Shown: positions 33,414-41,866, counted from the first letter of the stretch. The stretch: 64,000 bases of DNA from CAMFLJ01 sp965279255 (GCA_965279255.1 OZ257146.1:372001-436000), one strand, 5' to 3'. Notes: generated by a model not told the origin, from the sequence alone. Numbers and translations are program-made.

Positions 33414-33872
33414 TCAGGCGGGGGAGCCGGCCTTGATCACGTCGAGGGCCTCGTCGATGTGGGACTTGGGCTTGAACTGCGACGAGAACTTGTGGCGCAC
33501 GACCCCCTCGGGATCGATGACGTAGGTGACCCGGCCGGGGATGAGGCCGAGGGTCTTGCCCACGCCGAACGACTTGCGGACGCTGCCGTCGGTGTCGGCG
33601 AGCAGCGTGAAGGGCAGGTTGTGCTTGGTGGCGAAGGCCTTGTGCGACTCGACGGAGTCGGAGCTGATGCCGACGACCTTGGCCCCGGCGTCGCTGAACT
33701 CCTCGAAGCTGTCGCGGAACGAGCACGACTCGGCCGTGCAGCCCGGCGTGTCGTCCTTCGGGTAGAAGTACACGACCACCCAGCCACCCTTCAGCGACGA
33801 CAGGCTCACGGAGCCGCCGTCCTGGTCGGGCAGGGTGAACTCGGGGGCGGGTTGGCCGACGGTTGCGCTCAT
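33414..33872 (-). CDS. bcp: thioredoxin-dependent peroxiredoxin (BCP/PrxQ type)
   Basis: This 152-residue peroxiredoxin would reduce hydrogen and organic peroxides. F-Y-P-K-D-D-T-P-G-C-T contains the peroxidatic Cys (about residue 45), and a second Cys five residues later (A-E-S-C-S-F) is the PrxQ-type resolving cysteine. K-S-F-G-V near residue 112 is the usual conserved element. It is divergent from parA. It may share oxidative-stress duty with the lipid-modification block, but nothing links them directly. Confidence 0.93.
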   Translation of the reverse strand: MSATVGQPAPEFTLPDQDGGSVSLSSLKGGWVVVYFYPKDDTPGCTAESCSFRDSFEEFSDAGAKVVGISSDSVESHKAFATKHNLPFTLLADTDGSVRKSFGVGKTLGLIPGRVTYVIDPEGVVRHKFSSQFKPKSHIDEALDVIKAGSPA

Positions 33873-33977
33873 GGCGCCTGTCAGCGCCGGTGCAGGCCCG
33901 CTTATTCCCCGACCTGTGACCCCTGTCGCCCCTTGGTGTCGTGCGGGAGGGTCTGCGGCCCACGCGAAGGGCTGAAC

Positions 33978-33983
33978 TACCGT
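33978..33983 (+). promoter_or_regulatory. -10 element of parA
   Basis: TACCGT ends six bases before the ATG at 33990, ideal leaderless spacing. Confidence 0.5.
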
Positions 33984-33989
33984 GGGCCC

Positions 33990-34955
33990 ATGCCGATCGT
34001 CGCGGTGGTGAACCAGAAGGGTGGCGTGGGCAAGACGACTGTGGCGCTGGGCCTGGCCGCCTCTGCCTCGCATCGCGGCCTGCGCGTGCTCGTCGTCGAT
34101 CTCGACCCGCAGGCCAACGCCACCAGCGGCCTGGGTGTCTGGGACGCCCCCACCACGGTCGACACGGCGCTCGCCTCCGACGACCCCGGCTCGGCCGCCC
34201 GCCTGGCGGTCAGCTCGGCGTGGCCGATGGACCACGGCGCCGCCGACGGTGCCGTCGCCCCCTCGGTGGTCGCCAGCACCCCCGGCCTCGCCGCCCGTGA
34301 GCCCCAGCTGGCCAATGACCCCATCGGGGCCCAGGACCGGCTTCAGATCGCCCTGGAGGGCCACGGCTACGACCTCGTGGTCATCGACTGCCCGCCCTCG
34401 CTCGGCCTGCTCACCATCAACGGCCTGTTCGCCGCCGACCGGGCCCTGATCGTCACCGAGCCGGGAGCCTGGGCCTCCGACGGCGTCGCCCAGATCCAGC
34501 GCACGATCACCCGCATCGCCGCTCGGCGCGACGGCCGCCCCGCCATCGCCGGCATCGCCGTCAACCGCCTGGGCCGCACCCGCGACGCCAAGTACTGGCA
34601 CGGCCAGCTCGTCGACGACTACGGCGACCAGGTGATGGCCCCGGTGCACCTGCGGGCCGCGGTGGCCGAGGCATCGGCCCAGTCACTGCCGATCCACGCC
34701 CTCGGCGCCCGGGCCGGTGCCGCCGAGGCCGCCGCCGAGTTCGACGCCCTGCTCGATTCCGTCGTGCCCGAGCTGGCCCCGCCGGCGCCGGCCGCCGAGC
34801 CCGAGTCCGAGCCGGTCGCGGTCCCCACCGAGGCGCCTGCGCCCGCCGTCACCACCCCGGCCCCACCCCCCGCCGAGCCCGCCCCGATCGCCACGGGAGA
34901 CCCCGATGCCGTCGTACGACCCGCAACGTTCCCGACACCGCCCGTCGCCCGCTGA
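33990..34955 (+). CDS. ParA/Soj family ATPase
   Basis: This 321-residue protein has the deviant Walker A K-G-G-V-G-K-T-T at residues 10-17, V-V-D-L-D-P-Q-A-N at about 38-46 and the Walker B-like V-I-D-C-P-P-S-L-G near 131-139. A Pro/Ala/Glu-rich disordered tail of about 60 residues follows the ATPase domain. No parB is adjacent, so it may position something other than the chromosome. The gene overlaps the next one by 50 bases. Confidence 0.9.
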   Translation: MPIVAVVNQKGGVGKTTVALGLAASASHRGLRVLVVDLDPQANATSGLGVWDAPTTVDTALASDDPGSAARLAVSSAWPMDHGAADGAVAPSVVASTPGLAAREPQLANDPIGAQDRLQIALEGHGYDLVVIDCPPSLGLLTINGLFAADRALIVTEPGAWASDGVAQIQRTITRIAARRDGRPAIAGIAVNRLGRTRDAKYWHGQLVDDYGDQVMAPVHLRAAVAEASAQSLPIHALGARAGAAEAAAEFDALLDSVVPELAPPAPAAEPESEPVAVPTEAPAPAVTTPAPPPAEPAPIATGDPDAVVRPATFPTPPVAR

Positions 34956-35352
34956 CGACGACCAGCCGGCGCCGGTCGACGCGCTGCTGGAGCCGCATCC
35001 CGCCGAGCCCGCCCTCCCCGAGGGCGTCGAGCTGGAGATCACCGACGGCGGCGGCGCGGTGATCCACACCGCGGCGGCCGATGTCGAGGTGACCGCCGGC
35101 GGTGACGACGTGATCGTCTCCACCGACGACGCCTCGGTCGAGGTCCGTGCCGATGCCGACGAGGTCGTCATCAACGCGGGTGGCGAGGAGATCTACGTCG
35201 ACACCACGCCCCGGGTCGCCGACCTCGACGCCGACGTGTACGTCGGGTCCAGCGTGGTGACCTCGGGCGGTCGCTCGAAGCTGGTCGCGGCCGTGGTGGC
35301 CGCGCTGCTCACCATCCTGGCGATCATCGTCTGGAATCGCCGGCGTCAGTAG
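34906..35352 (+). CDS. predicted membrane protein with beta-repeat region, ParA-linked
   Basis: This 148-residue protein begins with a charged Pro-rich segment. It continues with a run of short Val/Asp-rich strands (V-E-V-T-A-G-G-D-D-V-I-V-S-T-D-D, repeated in similar form over about residues 50-105) that suggests a small beta-solenoid or sandwich. It ends with one hydrophobic helix (V-A-A-V-V-A-A-L-L-T-I-L-A-I-I-V-W) and a basic tail. The C-terminal anchor would leave the beta region in the cytoplasm. The 50-base overlap with parA in another frame and GGGAGA before the ATG support tight co-expression. Function unknown; a membrane partner for the ATPase is a guess. Confidence 0.65.
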   Translation: MPSYDPQRSRHRPSPADDDQPAPVDALLEPHPAEPALPEGVELEITDGGGAVIHTAAADVEVTAGGDDVIVSTDDASVEVRADADEVVINAGGEEIYVDTTPRVADLDADVYVGSSVVTSGGRSKLVAAVVAALLTILAIIVWNRRRQ

Positions 35353-35401
35353 CCGGCGAACCATTCCCGCCCACCGGCGCCCGGCCGGGAGTGGGTGCTG
35401 A

Positions 35402-36208
35402 CTAGGCCAGCAGGGTGACGTGCAGGGCCTCGACGACCTCGAGCTCGACCCCGATGGCGCGGACGTAGCCGACCATCGAGCCGTGCTCGGCGTTCACGTG
35501 GTCGAGGAAGCGGCGCATGGCGTCGGGCGGGGTGGCCAGGTAGGCCGACGGCTGGTCGTTCATGGCGGTGAGCGCCTCGGGCCGGTCCTGCTTCAGCCGC
35601 TCGACCAGCTCGGCCATGGCGGCGGCGGTCAGGGCGTAGTCGCCGACGATGGTCTCCTCGTCGACCCCGAGCAGCGACAGCACGATGGCGGCCAGCACGC
35701 CGGTGCGGTCCTTGCCGGCCGCGCAGTGGAACACCGCCGGCACCTGGGCCGGGTCGGCGAGCACGCGGAGCGACTCGCTCAGGGCGGGGGCGCCGACGTC
35801 GAGCATCTGGATGTAGAGCGAGCCGAGGACCTCGCCGGCGTCGGCGTCGGGGTCGAGCTCGGCGGGCTTCCAGGTCGCCCCCAGCACGGGGAGGTGCAGG
35901 TGGGTGATGCCGAGGTGCTCGGCCTCGATGCGGCCGTGATCGAGCTCGGACTGGGTGCGGAGGTCGAGCACCGTGCGCACGCCGAGGAGCGAGAGCTGGT
36001 CGAGCTCGTCGTCGGCCAGTCGGTGCAGGGCGTCGGCCCGGTACAGCGTGCGCCAGCGGACCGTCTGCCCGGCCCGGCCCCGGTAGCCACCGAGGTCGCG
36101 GAAGTTGAACGCACCCTGGAAGCCGAGACGGCGATCGGGATGGTCGGGGAGCGCGACGGCGTGGGGGTCGGACACCGTGTGGAGGCTAGGGGCGAGCATG
36201 CGGTTCAT
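35402..36208 (-). CDS. tyrosine/serine phosphatase (dual-specificity PTP-like)
   Basis: This 268-residue protein has N-F-R-D-L-G-G-Y near residue 36 and the catalytic P-loop H-C-A-A-G-K-D-R-T-G (C-x5-R) near 161-170. It belongs to the Y_phosphatase3 group, which includes mycobacterial PtpB-type enzymes that act on phosphotyrosine and phosphoinositides. No signal peptide is evident. GAGGAG precedes the ATG. Confidence 0.9.
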   Translation of the reverse strand: MNRMLAPSLHTVSDPHAVALPDHPDRRLGFQGAFNFRDLGGYRGRAGQTVRWRTLYRADALHRLADDELDQLSLLGVRTVLDLRTQSELDHGRIEAEHLGITHLHLPVLGATWKPAELDPDADAGEVLGSLYIQMLDVGAPALSESLRVLADPAQVPAVFHCAAGKDRTGVLAAIVLSLLGVDEETIVGDYALTAAAMAELVERLKQDRPEALTAMNDQPSAYLATPPDAMRRFLDHVNAEHGSMVGYVRAIGVELEVVEALHVTLLA

Positions 36209-36227
36209 GGCAACTCCTCGGGGCGGG

Positions 36228-36243
36228 GCACCCGGTCGGGTGC
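36228..36243 (-). terminator. GC-rich hairpin between the ADH and phosphatase genes
   Basis: GCACCC and GGGTGC form a 6-bp stem with a GGTC loop, and further G/C pairing extends the stem outward. It follows the alcohol dehydrogenase stop by about 110 bases and lies just before the phosphatase start, so it is either a terminator or a leader structure. No T-tract. Confidence 0.35.
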
Positions 36244-36352
36244 TCCGGCCCCTGATGAGCCCAGTGTGGCGAGGTCCGGGGCGAACGATCAGGCGTTGCG
36301 GTGATGTCCTGGTGAACCTTCGCCGAACTCCGGGCGACGCCGATCGCGGTGC

Positions 36353-37372
36353 TCAGTCGACGCGGAGGACGAACGAGCCGGCGACGTCGCCGGCGGCCAG
36401 CCTTCGCAGGGCGGTGCCGACCTCGTCGAGGGGAAGGACCTCGGTGCGGGTGCGCACGGGGATCGACGCCGCCAGGTCGAGGAACTCGCGCACGTCGTCG
36501 CGGGTGACGTTGGCGACGCTGCGGATCGAGCGCTCCCACCACAGGTCGTCGTAGGGCATCTCGGGCAGGTGGTCGAGGTGGATGGCGTTGACCGCCACGA
36601 CCCCGCCCCGGTCGAGCGCCTTCAGGGCGGCGGCGACGACGGCGCCCGCAGGGGCGAAGGTGATGGCGGCGTCGAGGGGCACCGGCGGCGCCTCGTCGTA
36701 GCCGCCGGCCCAGGTGGCCCCGAGGGCGAGGGCCGCCTGCTGCTCCGACACCGAGCGCGTGCACACGTGCACCTCGAGGCCCCAGTGGAGCGCGACCTGG
36801 ATCACGCAGGTGGCCGAGGCGCCGAACCCGTAGAGCCCGAGGCGGGCACCCCCACGCTCGGGGCCCATGCCCGCGACCTTCAACGCGCGGTACCCGATCA
36901 CCCCGCCGCAGAGCAGCGGCGCCGCGTCGAGGTCGTCGAAGCCGTCGGGGAGCCGGTGGACGAAGTCGGCGCGTGCGGTCAGGTGGGTGGCGTAGCCACC
37001 GTCGCGGTCCCAGCCGGTGAACTCGGCCTCCTCGCACAGGTTCTCGCGCCCCGACGTGCAGAACCGGCAGCGGCCACAGGTGCCGGCGATCCAGGCCACC
37101 CCCACCCGGTCGCCCAGGGCGTGCTCGGTCACCCCGGGCCCGAGGCCCACGACGGTGCCGACCACCTGATGGCCCGGCACGATCGGCAGGTGGCGCGCGC
37201 CGAGGTCACCCTCGGCCAGTTGCAGGTCGGTGCGGCAGACCGCGCAGGCGTGCACGGCCAGGAGCACCTCGCCCGGTGCGGGCTCGGGGCGCGGGCCGTC
37301 GGCGAGGACCAGGGGCGCCTCGGCGGCCGGGGCCGGGCTCTCCAGCCGCCAGGCCCGGAACCCGTCGCTCAT
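36353..37372 (-). CDS. zinc-dependent alcohol dehydrogenase
   Basis: This 339-residue medium-chain dehydrogenase has the catalytic zinc region C-A-V-C-R-T-D near residue 43 with P-G-H-Q-V-V-G near 66, and the four structural-zinc cysteines in C-G-R-C-R-F-C-T-S-G-R-E-N-L-C near 99-113. The nucleotide loop is unusual: G-L-Y-G-F-G-A-S-A near residue 177, rather than G-x-G-x-x-G in standard form, as in the zinc-dependent AdhA-like actinobacterial group. The substrate is unknown. Confidence 0.88.
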   Translation of the reverse strand: MSDGFRAWRLESPAPAAEAPLVLADGPRPEPAPGEVLLAVHACAVCRTDLQLAEGDLGARHLPIVPGHQVVGTVVGLGPGVTEHALGDRVGVAWIAGTCGRCRFCTSGRENLCEEAEFTGWDRDGGYATHLTARADFVHRLPDGFDDLDAAPLLCGGVIGYRALKVAGMGPERGGARLGLYGFGASATCVIQVALHWGLEVHVCTRSVSEQQAALALGATWAGGYDEAPPVPLDAAITFAPAGAVVAAALKALDRGGVVAVNAIHLDHLPEMPYDDLWWERSIRSVANVTRDDVREFLDLAASIPVRTRTEVLPLDEVGTALRRLAAGDVAGSFVLRVD

Positions 37373-37408
37373 CGCCGTGGGCGCCGGGGGAGGGTCACGA
37401 CCGGACGA

Positions 37409-38215
37409 TCAGTCGCGCGCCGGCTGCTGGACGAGCACCGGGCACGGCGAGTCGTGCACGACCTTCATGGCGACGCTGCCGAGGGCGGTGCGGTCCCAGC
37501 CGGTGCGGCCGTGCGTCGACATGGCGAGCATGGCCGCCGGGAGGTGCTTGGCGAACTCGACGAGGGCCGACGCGGGGTCGCCGCCGGCGAGGGTCTCGAC
37601 CTCGGCCGTGAGGCCCTCGGCGCGGAAGACGTCGGCGGCGGTCTCCATGAGGGCCAGGAGCTCGTCGTGGGTGAGGGTGCCGTGGGGCGTGCCGTCGGCC
37701 TTGGTGACCGACACGACCCGGACCGACAGGTTCAGGGCCTTGGCCCAGCGGGCGGCTCGAGGGAGGATGGCCGCCGAGGTGGCGCCGCCGTCGGTGGACA
37801 CGACCATGACCCCGCCGGTGATGTCCGGCAGCGGGCTGGCCGACGGGCCGAGCAGCAGGACGGGGCGCTCGGTGGCCTTGAGGAGGTCCTCGGCGACCGA
37901 GCCCAGCAGGGCCTTGCCGATGCCGCTGCGGCCGTGGGTGGCCATCACGACGGCGTCGTCGGTGCCCGCCACGGCGTGGGCGATGGCGGTGGCCGGGAAG
38001 GTGTCCGGCACGACGCTGACGGCGGTGGGCACGTCGAGCTTGGCGGCCTCGGCGTCGAGGCCCTCCTTGAGCTCCTCGACCGTGCTTCCCCATCCGGAGG
38101 TCAGCAGGGTGAGCGTGCTCCCGAGGGCACGGGCCAGCTGCTCGCCGACGGGCAGGGCGGTCTTGGACAGGTCCGATCCGTCGATGGGCACGACGATGGA
38201 GCTCAGGCTCAGCAT
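37409..38215 (-). CDS. universal stress protein, tandem UspA domains
   Basis: This 268-residue protein contains two UspA domains. The first starts V-V-P-I-D-G-S-D and ends with the ATP-binding G-x2-G-x9 pattern in T-H-G-R-S-G-I-G-K-A-L-L-G-S-V-A. The second repeats it as T-H-G-R-T-G-W-D-R-T-A-L-G-S-V-A near residue 235. ATP binding is therefore likely in both. CGGAGGACC precedes the ATG. Universal stress proteins aid survival in dormancy, starvation or redox stress. Confidence 0.9.
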   Translation of the reverse strand: MLSLSSIVVPIDGSDLSKTALPVGEQLARALGSTLTLLTSGWGSTVEELKEGLDAEAAKLDVPTAVSVVPDTFPATAIAHAVAGTDDAVVMATHGRSGIGKALLGSVAEDLLKATERPVLLLGPSASPLPDITGGVMVVSTDGGATSAAILPRAARWAKALNLSVRVVSVTKADGTPHGTLTHDELLALMETAADVFRAEGLTAEVETLAGGDPASALVEFAKHLPAAMLAMSTHGRTGWDRTALGSVAMKVVHDSPCPVLVQQPARD

Positions 38216-38237
38216 TGGGTTGTGGTCCTCCGGGCCG

Positions 38238-38266
38238 GGCGGGCGCGCCGCGATCGAGCGCCCGCC
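38238..38266 (-). terminator. hairpin between the coiled-coil gene and the Usp gene
   Basis: GGCGGGCGC (38238-38246) and GCGCCCGCC (38258-38266) form a 9-bp stem with an 11-base loop. It follows the stop of the minus-strand coiled-coil gene by 29 bases. There is no T-tract. Confidence 0.4.
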
Positions 38267-38295
38267 AATGTTCTCACGTGGTGCTCAGCCGTGGG

Positions 38296-38634
38296 TCAAC
38301 GGCTCGGCGTGACCTTGCGCACCGCTTCGGCGAGCGCGTCGCCGAGGTCCTTGGCGGCGCTGCGCACGCCGTCGGTGACGGTGCTCAGGGCGCCGCCGGC
38401 CGCGCTGCCGGCCTTGTCGAACTGGGCCCTCGCGTCGAGCAGGCGGTTGCGCATCTGCTCGAGCAACGGCTCCAGCTCGTCATCGGCGTCCATCTTGGCG
38501 AGGTGCGCCTGCACCTCGAGCTGGTCGATCCGGGCCTTCCAGTCGTCGAGCTCGGTCTCGGCCAGGCGGCGCCGCAGGTCGTCGAGCTGTGCCTCGAGTG
38601 CGTGCACCCGTGCTTCGAGTTCTTGGTCGCTCAT
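38296..38634 (-). CDS. coiled-coil protein, function unknown (112 aa)
   Basis: Residues 1-70 form a charged coiled coil (heptads with L-E-A-R-V-H-A-L-E-A-Q-L-D-D-L). The remainder is an amphipathic helix with A-S-A-A-G-G-A-L, similar to apolipoprotein-like stress proteins. CAGAGGAGGACC upstream of the ATG at 38634 is a strong ribosome site. It lies upstream of the Usp gene on the same strand. Confidence 0.7.
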   Translation of the reverse strand: MSDQELEARVHALEAQLDDLRRRLAETELDDWKARIDQLEVQAHLAKMDADDELEPLLEQMRNRLLDARAQFDKAGSAAGGALSTVTDGVRSAAKDLGDALAEAVRKVTPSR

Positions 38635-38723
38635 CTGGGTCCTCCTCTGGAGGTCGCACGGACGGTTCCGTCCGCCCACATCGACGGTATCCCCTCAGGC
38701 CCCCGGGGTCCTGGGGTCGAAGG

Positions 38724-40130
38724 TCACGATCGGGCCTGGAACACCAGCACGGCGTCGAGGCCCCCACCCGGTGCCTCACGGAGCTCGGCGTGGCCTCCGT
38801 CGGCGGTGGTGAGCTTCTGCACGATCGCCAGGCCGAGCCCGCTGCCCCCCAGCTCGCTGCGCGTGGTGGTGGCCCGCCAGAAGCGGTCGAAGGCGTGCTC
38901 GCGCTGGTCGGCGTCGAGGCCCGGCCCCTCGTCGCTCACGTGCACCTCGACGCTGCCGTCGTCGGCGCCGGAGCACACGCGCATGGTGATCGTCGAGCCG
39001 GTGGGGGAGACCTCGAGGGCGTTGGCCAGCAGGTTGTCGAGGGCCTGGCCGAGGTGGTCGGGCGTGGCCCGGCCCTCGAGCTCGCTGCGCTCGCACGCCA
39101 GCTCGACGCCGCGCTCGTCGGCCACCGGCTGCCAGGCGTTGCACCGCTCCTCGACGGCGTCGGCGAGCAGGATCGGCCGAGGCGGTACCGCACCCGTGGC
39201 CCGCTCGGCCCGGGCCAGCGCGAGCAGCCCGTCGACGAGGCGCGAGAGGCGCTGGACCTCGTTGCGGGCGGCGTCGAGGTCCTCGTTGTCGACGGTGTCG
39301 TCGTCCTCGAGCATCTCCAGCCGCAGGCGCAGAGCGGTGAGAGGGGTGCGCAGCTGGTGGGAGGCGTCGGCCACGAACTGCTCCTGGGCCGTGACGAGCT
39401 CCTCGAGGCGCCGGGCGGTGGTGTTGAACGACTCGGCCAGCTCCCGCACCTCCGGCGGGCCGTGGGCCTGGTCGGCACGGGCGTCGAGCTCGCCGTCGCC
39501 GATGCGGTTGGCGGCGTCGCGCAGGTCGGCGATCGGCTTCGTCACCCAGCGGGCGAGGAGCACGCCGAGGCCGCCGGCCACGGCCAGGGTGACGACGGCG
39601 GCGGCGGCGAGGAGGAACCAGTAGCCGTGAACCCGGGCGTCGAGCTGGTCGGTCGAGTAGGTGATGCGCACCGCGCCGTAGACCTTTTCCCCGGAGGAGA
39701 TGGGCATGGCCACATAGACGAGGCCGGTGCCGAGCGTGCTCGAGTCCCGCGTACCGGTCACGACCGCCTTATCGAGCGCCGCGGCGATCTCCGGGCGGCT
39801 GCTGAAGTCCCGTGGGCTGCCGTCCGTCGTGGCGCCCTCGAGCGGGGGGTCGGAGTCGGCCAGGACCAAGCCCTTGTCATCGACGATCACCGCCCGGCCC
39901 GCGGTCTGGGCCGAGTAGTTGTCGGCGATGGTCTGAAGGTCCTGGGGGGGGACGAGAGTGCCGTTGAGGGTGTCCTCGACGTAGGCCGACATCACGAAGG
40001 CGTCCCGTTCGAGCCCGGCTTCGAGCTGGTCGAGCTGGCGGTCGTGGTAGGTCACCGCGAGGGGGATCTCGAGCGCGGCCAGCACCACCAACGTGAGCGC
40101 GAGGTAGGTGGTGACCAGCCGCCGGATCAC
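38724..40130 (-). CDS. sensor histidine kinase of an OmpR-type two-component system
   Basis: This 468-residue kinase has an N-terminal membrane helix (about 6-28), an extracytoplasmic sensor of about 130 residues, a second helix near 180-200 and a HAMP linker. It also has the HisKA box F-V-A-D-A-S-H-Q-L-R-T-P-L near 255 and HATPase N and G boxes (D-N-L-L-A-N-A-L-E, D-E-G-P-G-L, G-S-G-L-G-L-A). The GTG start overlaps the regulator stop (GTGA). The sensor resembles sCache/PAS-like extracellular domains. Its regulator is divergent from the ApbE cassette, the likely target. Confidence 0.92.
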   Translation of the reverse strand: MIRRLVTTYLALTLVVLAALEIPLAVTYHDRQLDQLEAGLERDAFVMSAYVEDTLNGTLVPPQDLQTIADNYSAQTAGRAVIVDDKGLVLADSDPPLEGATTDGSPRDFSSRPEIAAALDKAVVTGTRDSSTLGTGLVYVAMPISSGEKVYGAVRITYSTDQLDARVHGYWFLLAAAAVVTLAVAGGLGVLLARWVTKPIADLRDAANRIGDGELDARADQAHGPPEVRELAESFNTTARRLEELVTAQEQFVADASHQLRTPLTALRLRLEMLEDDDTVDNEDLDAARNEVQRLSRLVDGLLALARAERATGAVPPRPILLADAVEERCNAWQPVADERGVELACERSELEGRATPDHLGQALDNLLANALEVSPTGSTITMRVCSGADDGSVEVHVSDEGPGLDADQREHAFDRFWRATTTRSELGGSGLGLAIVQKLTTADGGHAELREAPGGGLDAVLVFQARS

Positions 40131-40822
40131 GGGGCGGAACCGTCGGCGGCGGGTGCCCGCAGGCGGAAGCCGACGCCGCGCACGGTCTCGACGAGGGTGG
40201 GGTCGCCGAGCTTGCGGCGCAGCGACGCCACGTGCACGTCGAGGGTCTTGGTGGGCCCGTACCAGTGGGCGTCCCAGACCTGCTCGAGGATCTCCTCGCG
40301 GGTGCGGGTGGCGCCGGGGTCGCTGGACAGGAGCGCGAGCAGGTCGAACTCCTTGCGGGTGAGCGCGATCTCGTCGCCGTCGATGGTGACGCGATGCGAG
40401 CGGGTGTCGATCACGACGCCGCCACCGATGTGGACCGGGCCCTCGGTGACGTCGTCGCGGGCACCCGAGCGGCGGGTCACGGCCCGGATGCGGGCGACCA
40501 GCTCGCGGAAGCCGAAGGGCTTCACCAGGTAGTCGTCGGCGCCCAGCTCGAGGCCGAGCACCCGGTCGATCTCGTCGCCGCGGGCGGTGATGACGATGAT
40601 CGGCACCGTGGAGTCGGTCCGGATCCGGCGGCACACCTCGTAACCGTCGATGTCCGGCAGGCCCAGGTCGAGCAGCACGATCTCGGTGCGGGGGGCGGCG
40701 GCCAGCGCCAGCAGTGCCCCCTCGCCGGTGCTCTCACGGTGCACGGCGAACCCCTGGCGCTCCAGGCCCTTCACCAGGGGCTCCGCGATGGCGTCGTCGT
40801 CCTCAACCAGCAGTAGGTCCAC
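40127..40822 (-). CDS. OmpR/PhoB family response regulator
   Basis: This 231-residue regulator has a receiver domain (acidic pair E-D-D near 7-9, phospho-Asp in L-L-D-L-G-L-P near 52, K-P-F near 101) and a winged-helix DNA-binding domain (L-T-R-K-E-F-D-L-L near 155; V-R-G-V-G-F-R-L near 215). The GTG at 40822 starts the receiver cleanly. It is head-to-head with the exported His-tail gene across 103 bases and is probably its activator. Confidence 0.93.
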   Translation of the reverse strand: MDLLLVEDDDAIAEPLVKGLERQGFAVHRESTGEGALLALAAAPRTEIVLLDLGLPDIDGYEVCRRIRTDSTVPIIVITARGDEIDRVLGLELGADDYLVKPFGFRELVARIRAVTRRSGARDDVTEGPVHIGGGVVIDTRSHRVTIDGDEIALTRKEFDLLALLSSDPGATRTREEILEQVWDAHWYGPTKTLDVHVASLRRKLGDPTLVETVRGVGFRLRAPAADGSAP

Positions 40823-40925
40823 GGGCGACAGGCTCCCACGCGCGACAGGGCCGTTCGGGGGACTTTGCCCACACTTAACCGTCCGATGGTCGGCCGCTGG
40901 TGAGGCGGTCCGTAGGTTCTGCTGC
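40823..40925. promoter_or_regulatory. divergent promoter region of the two-component system and the ApbE cassette
   Basis: These 103 bases hold the promoters of both the response regulator and the exported-protein operon. TAGGTT at 40913-40918 ends seven bases before the ATG at 40926 and is a good plus-strand -10 element. The AT-rich block CACACTTAACC near 40870-40880 is a candidate regulator site, but I see no clear direct repeat. Confidence 0.5.
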
Positions 40926-41360
40926 ATGAACCGACGCCTCGCCCTCACCTTTGCCGGATCCGCTGCGATCGTGCTCACCGCCGGCAGCGCAGCGGTGGCC
41001 GCCAACCTCGGCATCCTCGGTGCCGCTGCCAACGAGCCGGTGGGACAGCTCAACGCCAGCACGGTCGCTGAACTCTCGACTCCGGTGCCCAGCCTCGAGC
41101 CGATCGTCGTGGTCCAGGACGAGATCGTGGAGGTCCCGGTGGCTGCCGATCCGGTGGCGCCTCCCGCCGGAAGCGACGGTGGCGGTGGCGGTGGCGGTGG
41201 CTACCAGGCTCCGGCACCCAGCAGCGGCGCCTCCGCTCCGGCCCCGGTCGTGACCGCCCCCACGACGAGCATCACCACCCGCGACTCCGGGCACGAGTCC
41301 GAGCACGAGTCCGAGCACGAGTCCGAGCACGAGTCGGATCACGGGTCCGACGATGACTGA
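40926..41360 (+). CDS. exported low-complexity protein with His-x3 repeat tail
   Basis: This 144-residue protein has an N-terminal signal sequence (hydrophobic to about residue 26, A-V-A-A cleavage site), a Val/Pro-rich middle, an eight-glycine run (85-92) and a Pro/Ser segment containing S-G-A-S at 100-103. Its tail has histidines at 123, 127, 131, 135 and 139 in H-E-S-E repeats, ending in acidic residues. The strict four-residue His spacing would line them up on one helix face, which suggests metal or heme binding. S-G-A-S matches the core of ApbE flavinylation motifs, but in a low-complexity setting. It leads the ApbE operon and overlaps the next gene by 8 bases. Confidence 0.7.
   Translation: MNRRLALTFAGSAAIVLTAGSAAVAANLGILGAAANEPVGQLNASTVAELSTPVPSLEPIVVVQDEIVEVPVAADPVAPPAGSDGGGGGGGGYQAPAPSSGASAPAPVVTAPTTSITTRDSGHESEHESEHESEHESDHGSDDD
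41292..41351 (+). repeat. 12-base tandem repeat coding for H-E-S-E units
   Basis: The unit cacgagtccgag occurs three times exactly (41292-41327) and twice in degenerate form (41328-41351). It codes for the C-terminal histidine repeats, so unit number could vary between strains. Confidence 0.85.
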
Positions 41361-41844
41361 CGCCGACAGCACCGCCCCCTCGCCGGCGCCCCGCCCGATG
41401 AAGAAGCGCAAGGGCGTCAACGCTCCCGCCTCCCGGGTCCTCACCGCCGGCCTGAGCATCGGCGCCGCCTGCGCCATCGTCACGGCGCTGGCCATGAGCC
41501 AGGCACCCGAGACCGTCGACCAGGTCCAGCTCGACGTCACCACCGCCGGGGCCGACGCCCTGCCGACGACCACGACGACGGCCGCACCCCCTCCGACGAC
41601 CATCGTGATCAACAAGATCTACGTGCCCGTTCCCGCCGGCGGCGGTGACAGCGGCGGGTCGTCCAGTGGCTCGAGCGGCACCACCCGCCGCAGCACCTCC
41701 GGCTCGTCCGGCTCGTCCGGCAGCTCGGGTGGCGCAACCGCCTCCTCGGGCTCGAGCTCCGCCCCCGCCCCCGCAGTGAGCAGCGCTCCCGCCCCGGCGC
41801 CGGCACCCGCCCCCGCGCCGGCGGCGAAGAGCAAGGCCAGCTGA
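41353..41844 (+). CDS. membrane-anchored Ser/Gly/Pro/Ala-rich protein
   Basis: This 163-residue protein has a basic cytoplasmic N-terminus (K-K-R-K), one membrane helix (about 29-48) and an extracytoplasmic region. That region has a threonine run, a short strand I-V-I-N-K-I-Y-V-P-V, a Ser/Gly-rich stretch (100-136) including G-G-A-T at 126-129, and an Ala-Pro repeat tail. It has no known domain. It overlaps the preceding gene and precedes apbE by 22 bases. It may be a surface linker or flavin-carrying stalk; this is inference from context. Confidence 0.68.
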   Translation: MTDADSTAPSPAPRPMKKRKGVNAPASRVLTAGLSIGAACAIVTALAMSQAPETVDQVQLDVTTAGADALPTTTTTAAPPPTTIVINKIYVPVPAGGGDSGGSSSGSSGTTRRSTSGSSGSSGSSGGATASSGSSSAPAPAVSSAPAPAPAPAPAPAAKSKAS

Positions 41845-41866
41845 GCCCTCGTGCGAAGCTGACAGG

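Noticed and set aside
35353..35401. Possible hairpin between the ParA partner and the phosphatase gene
   Set aside because: Only a 5-bp CCCAC/GTGGG stem with a long loop; too weak to call.
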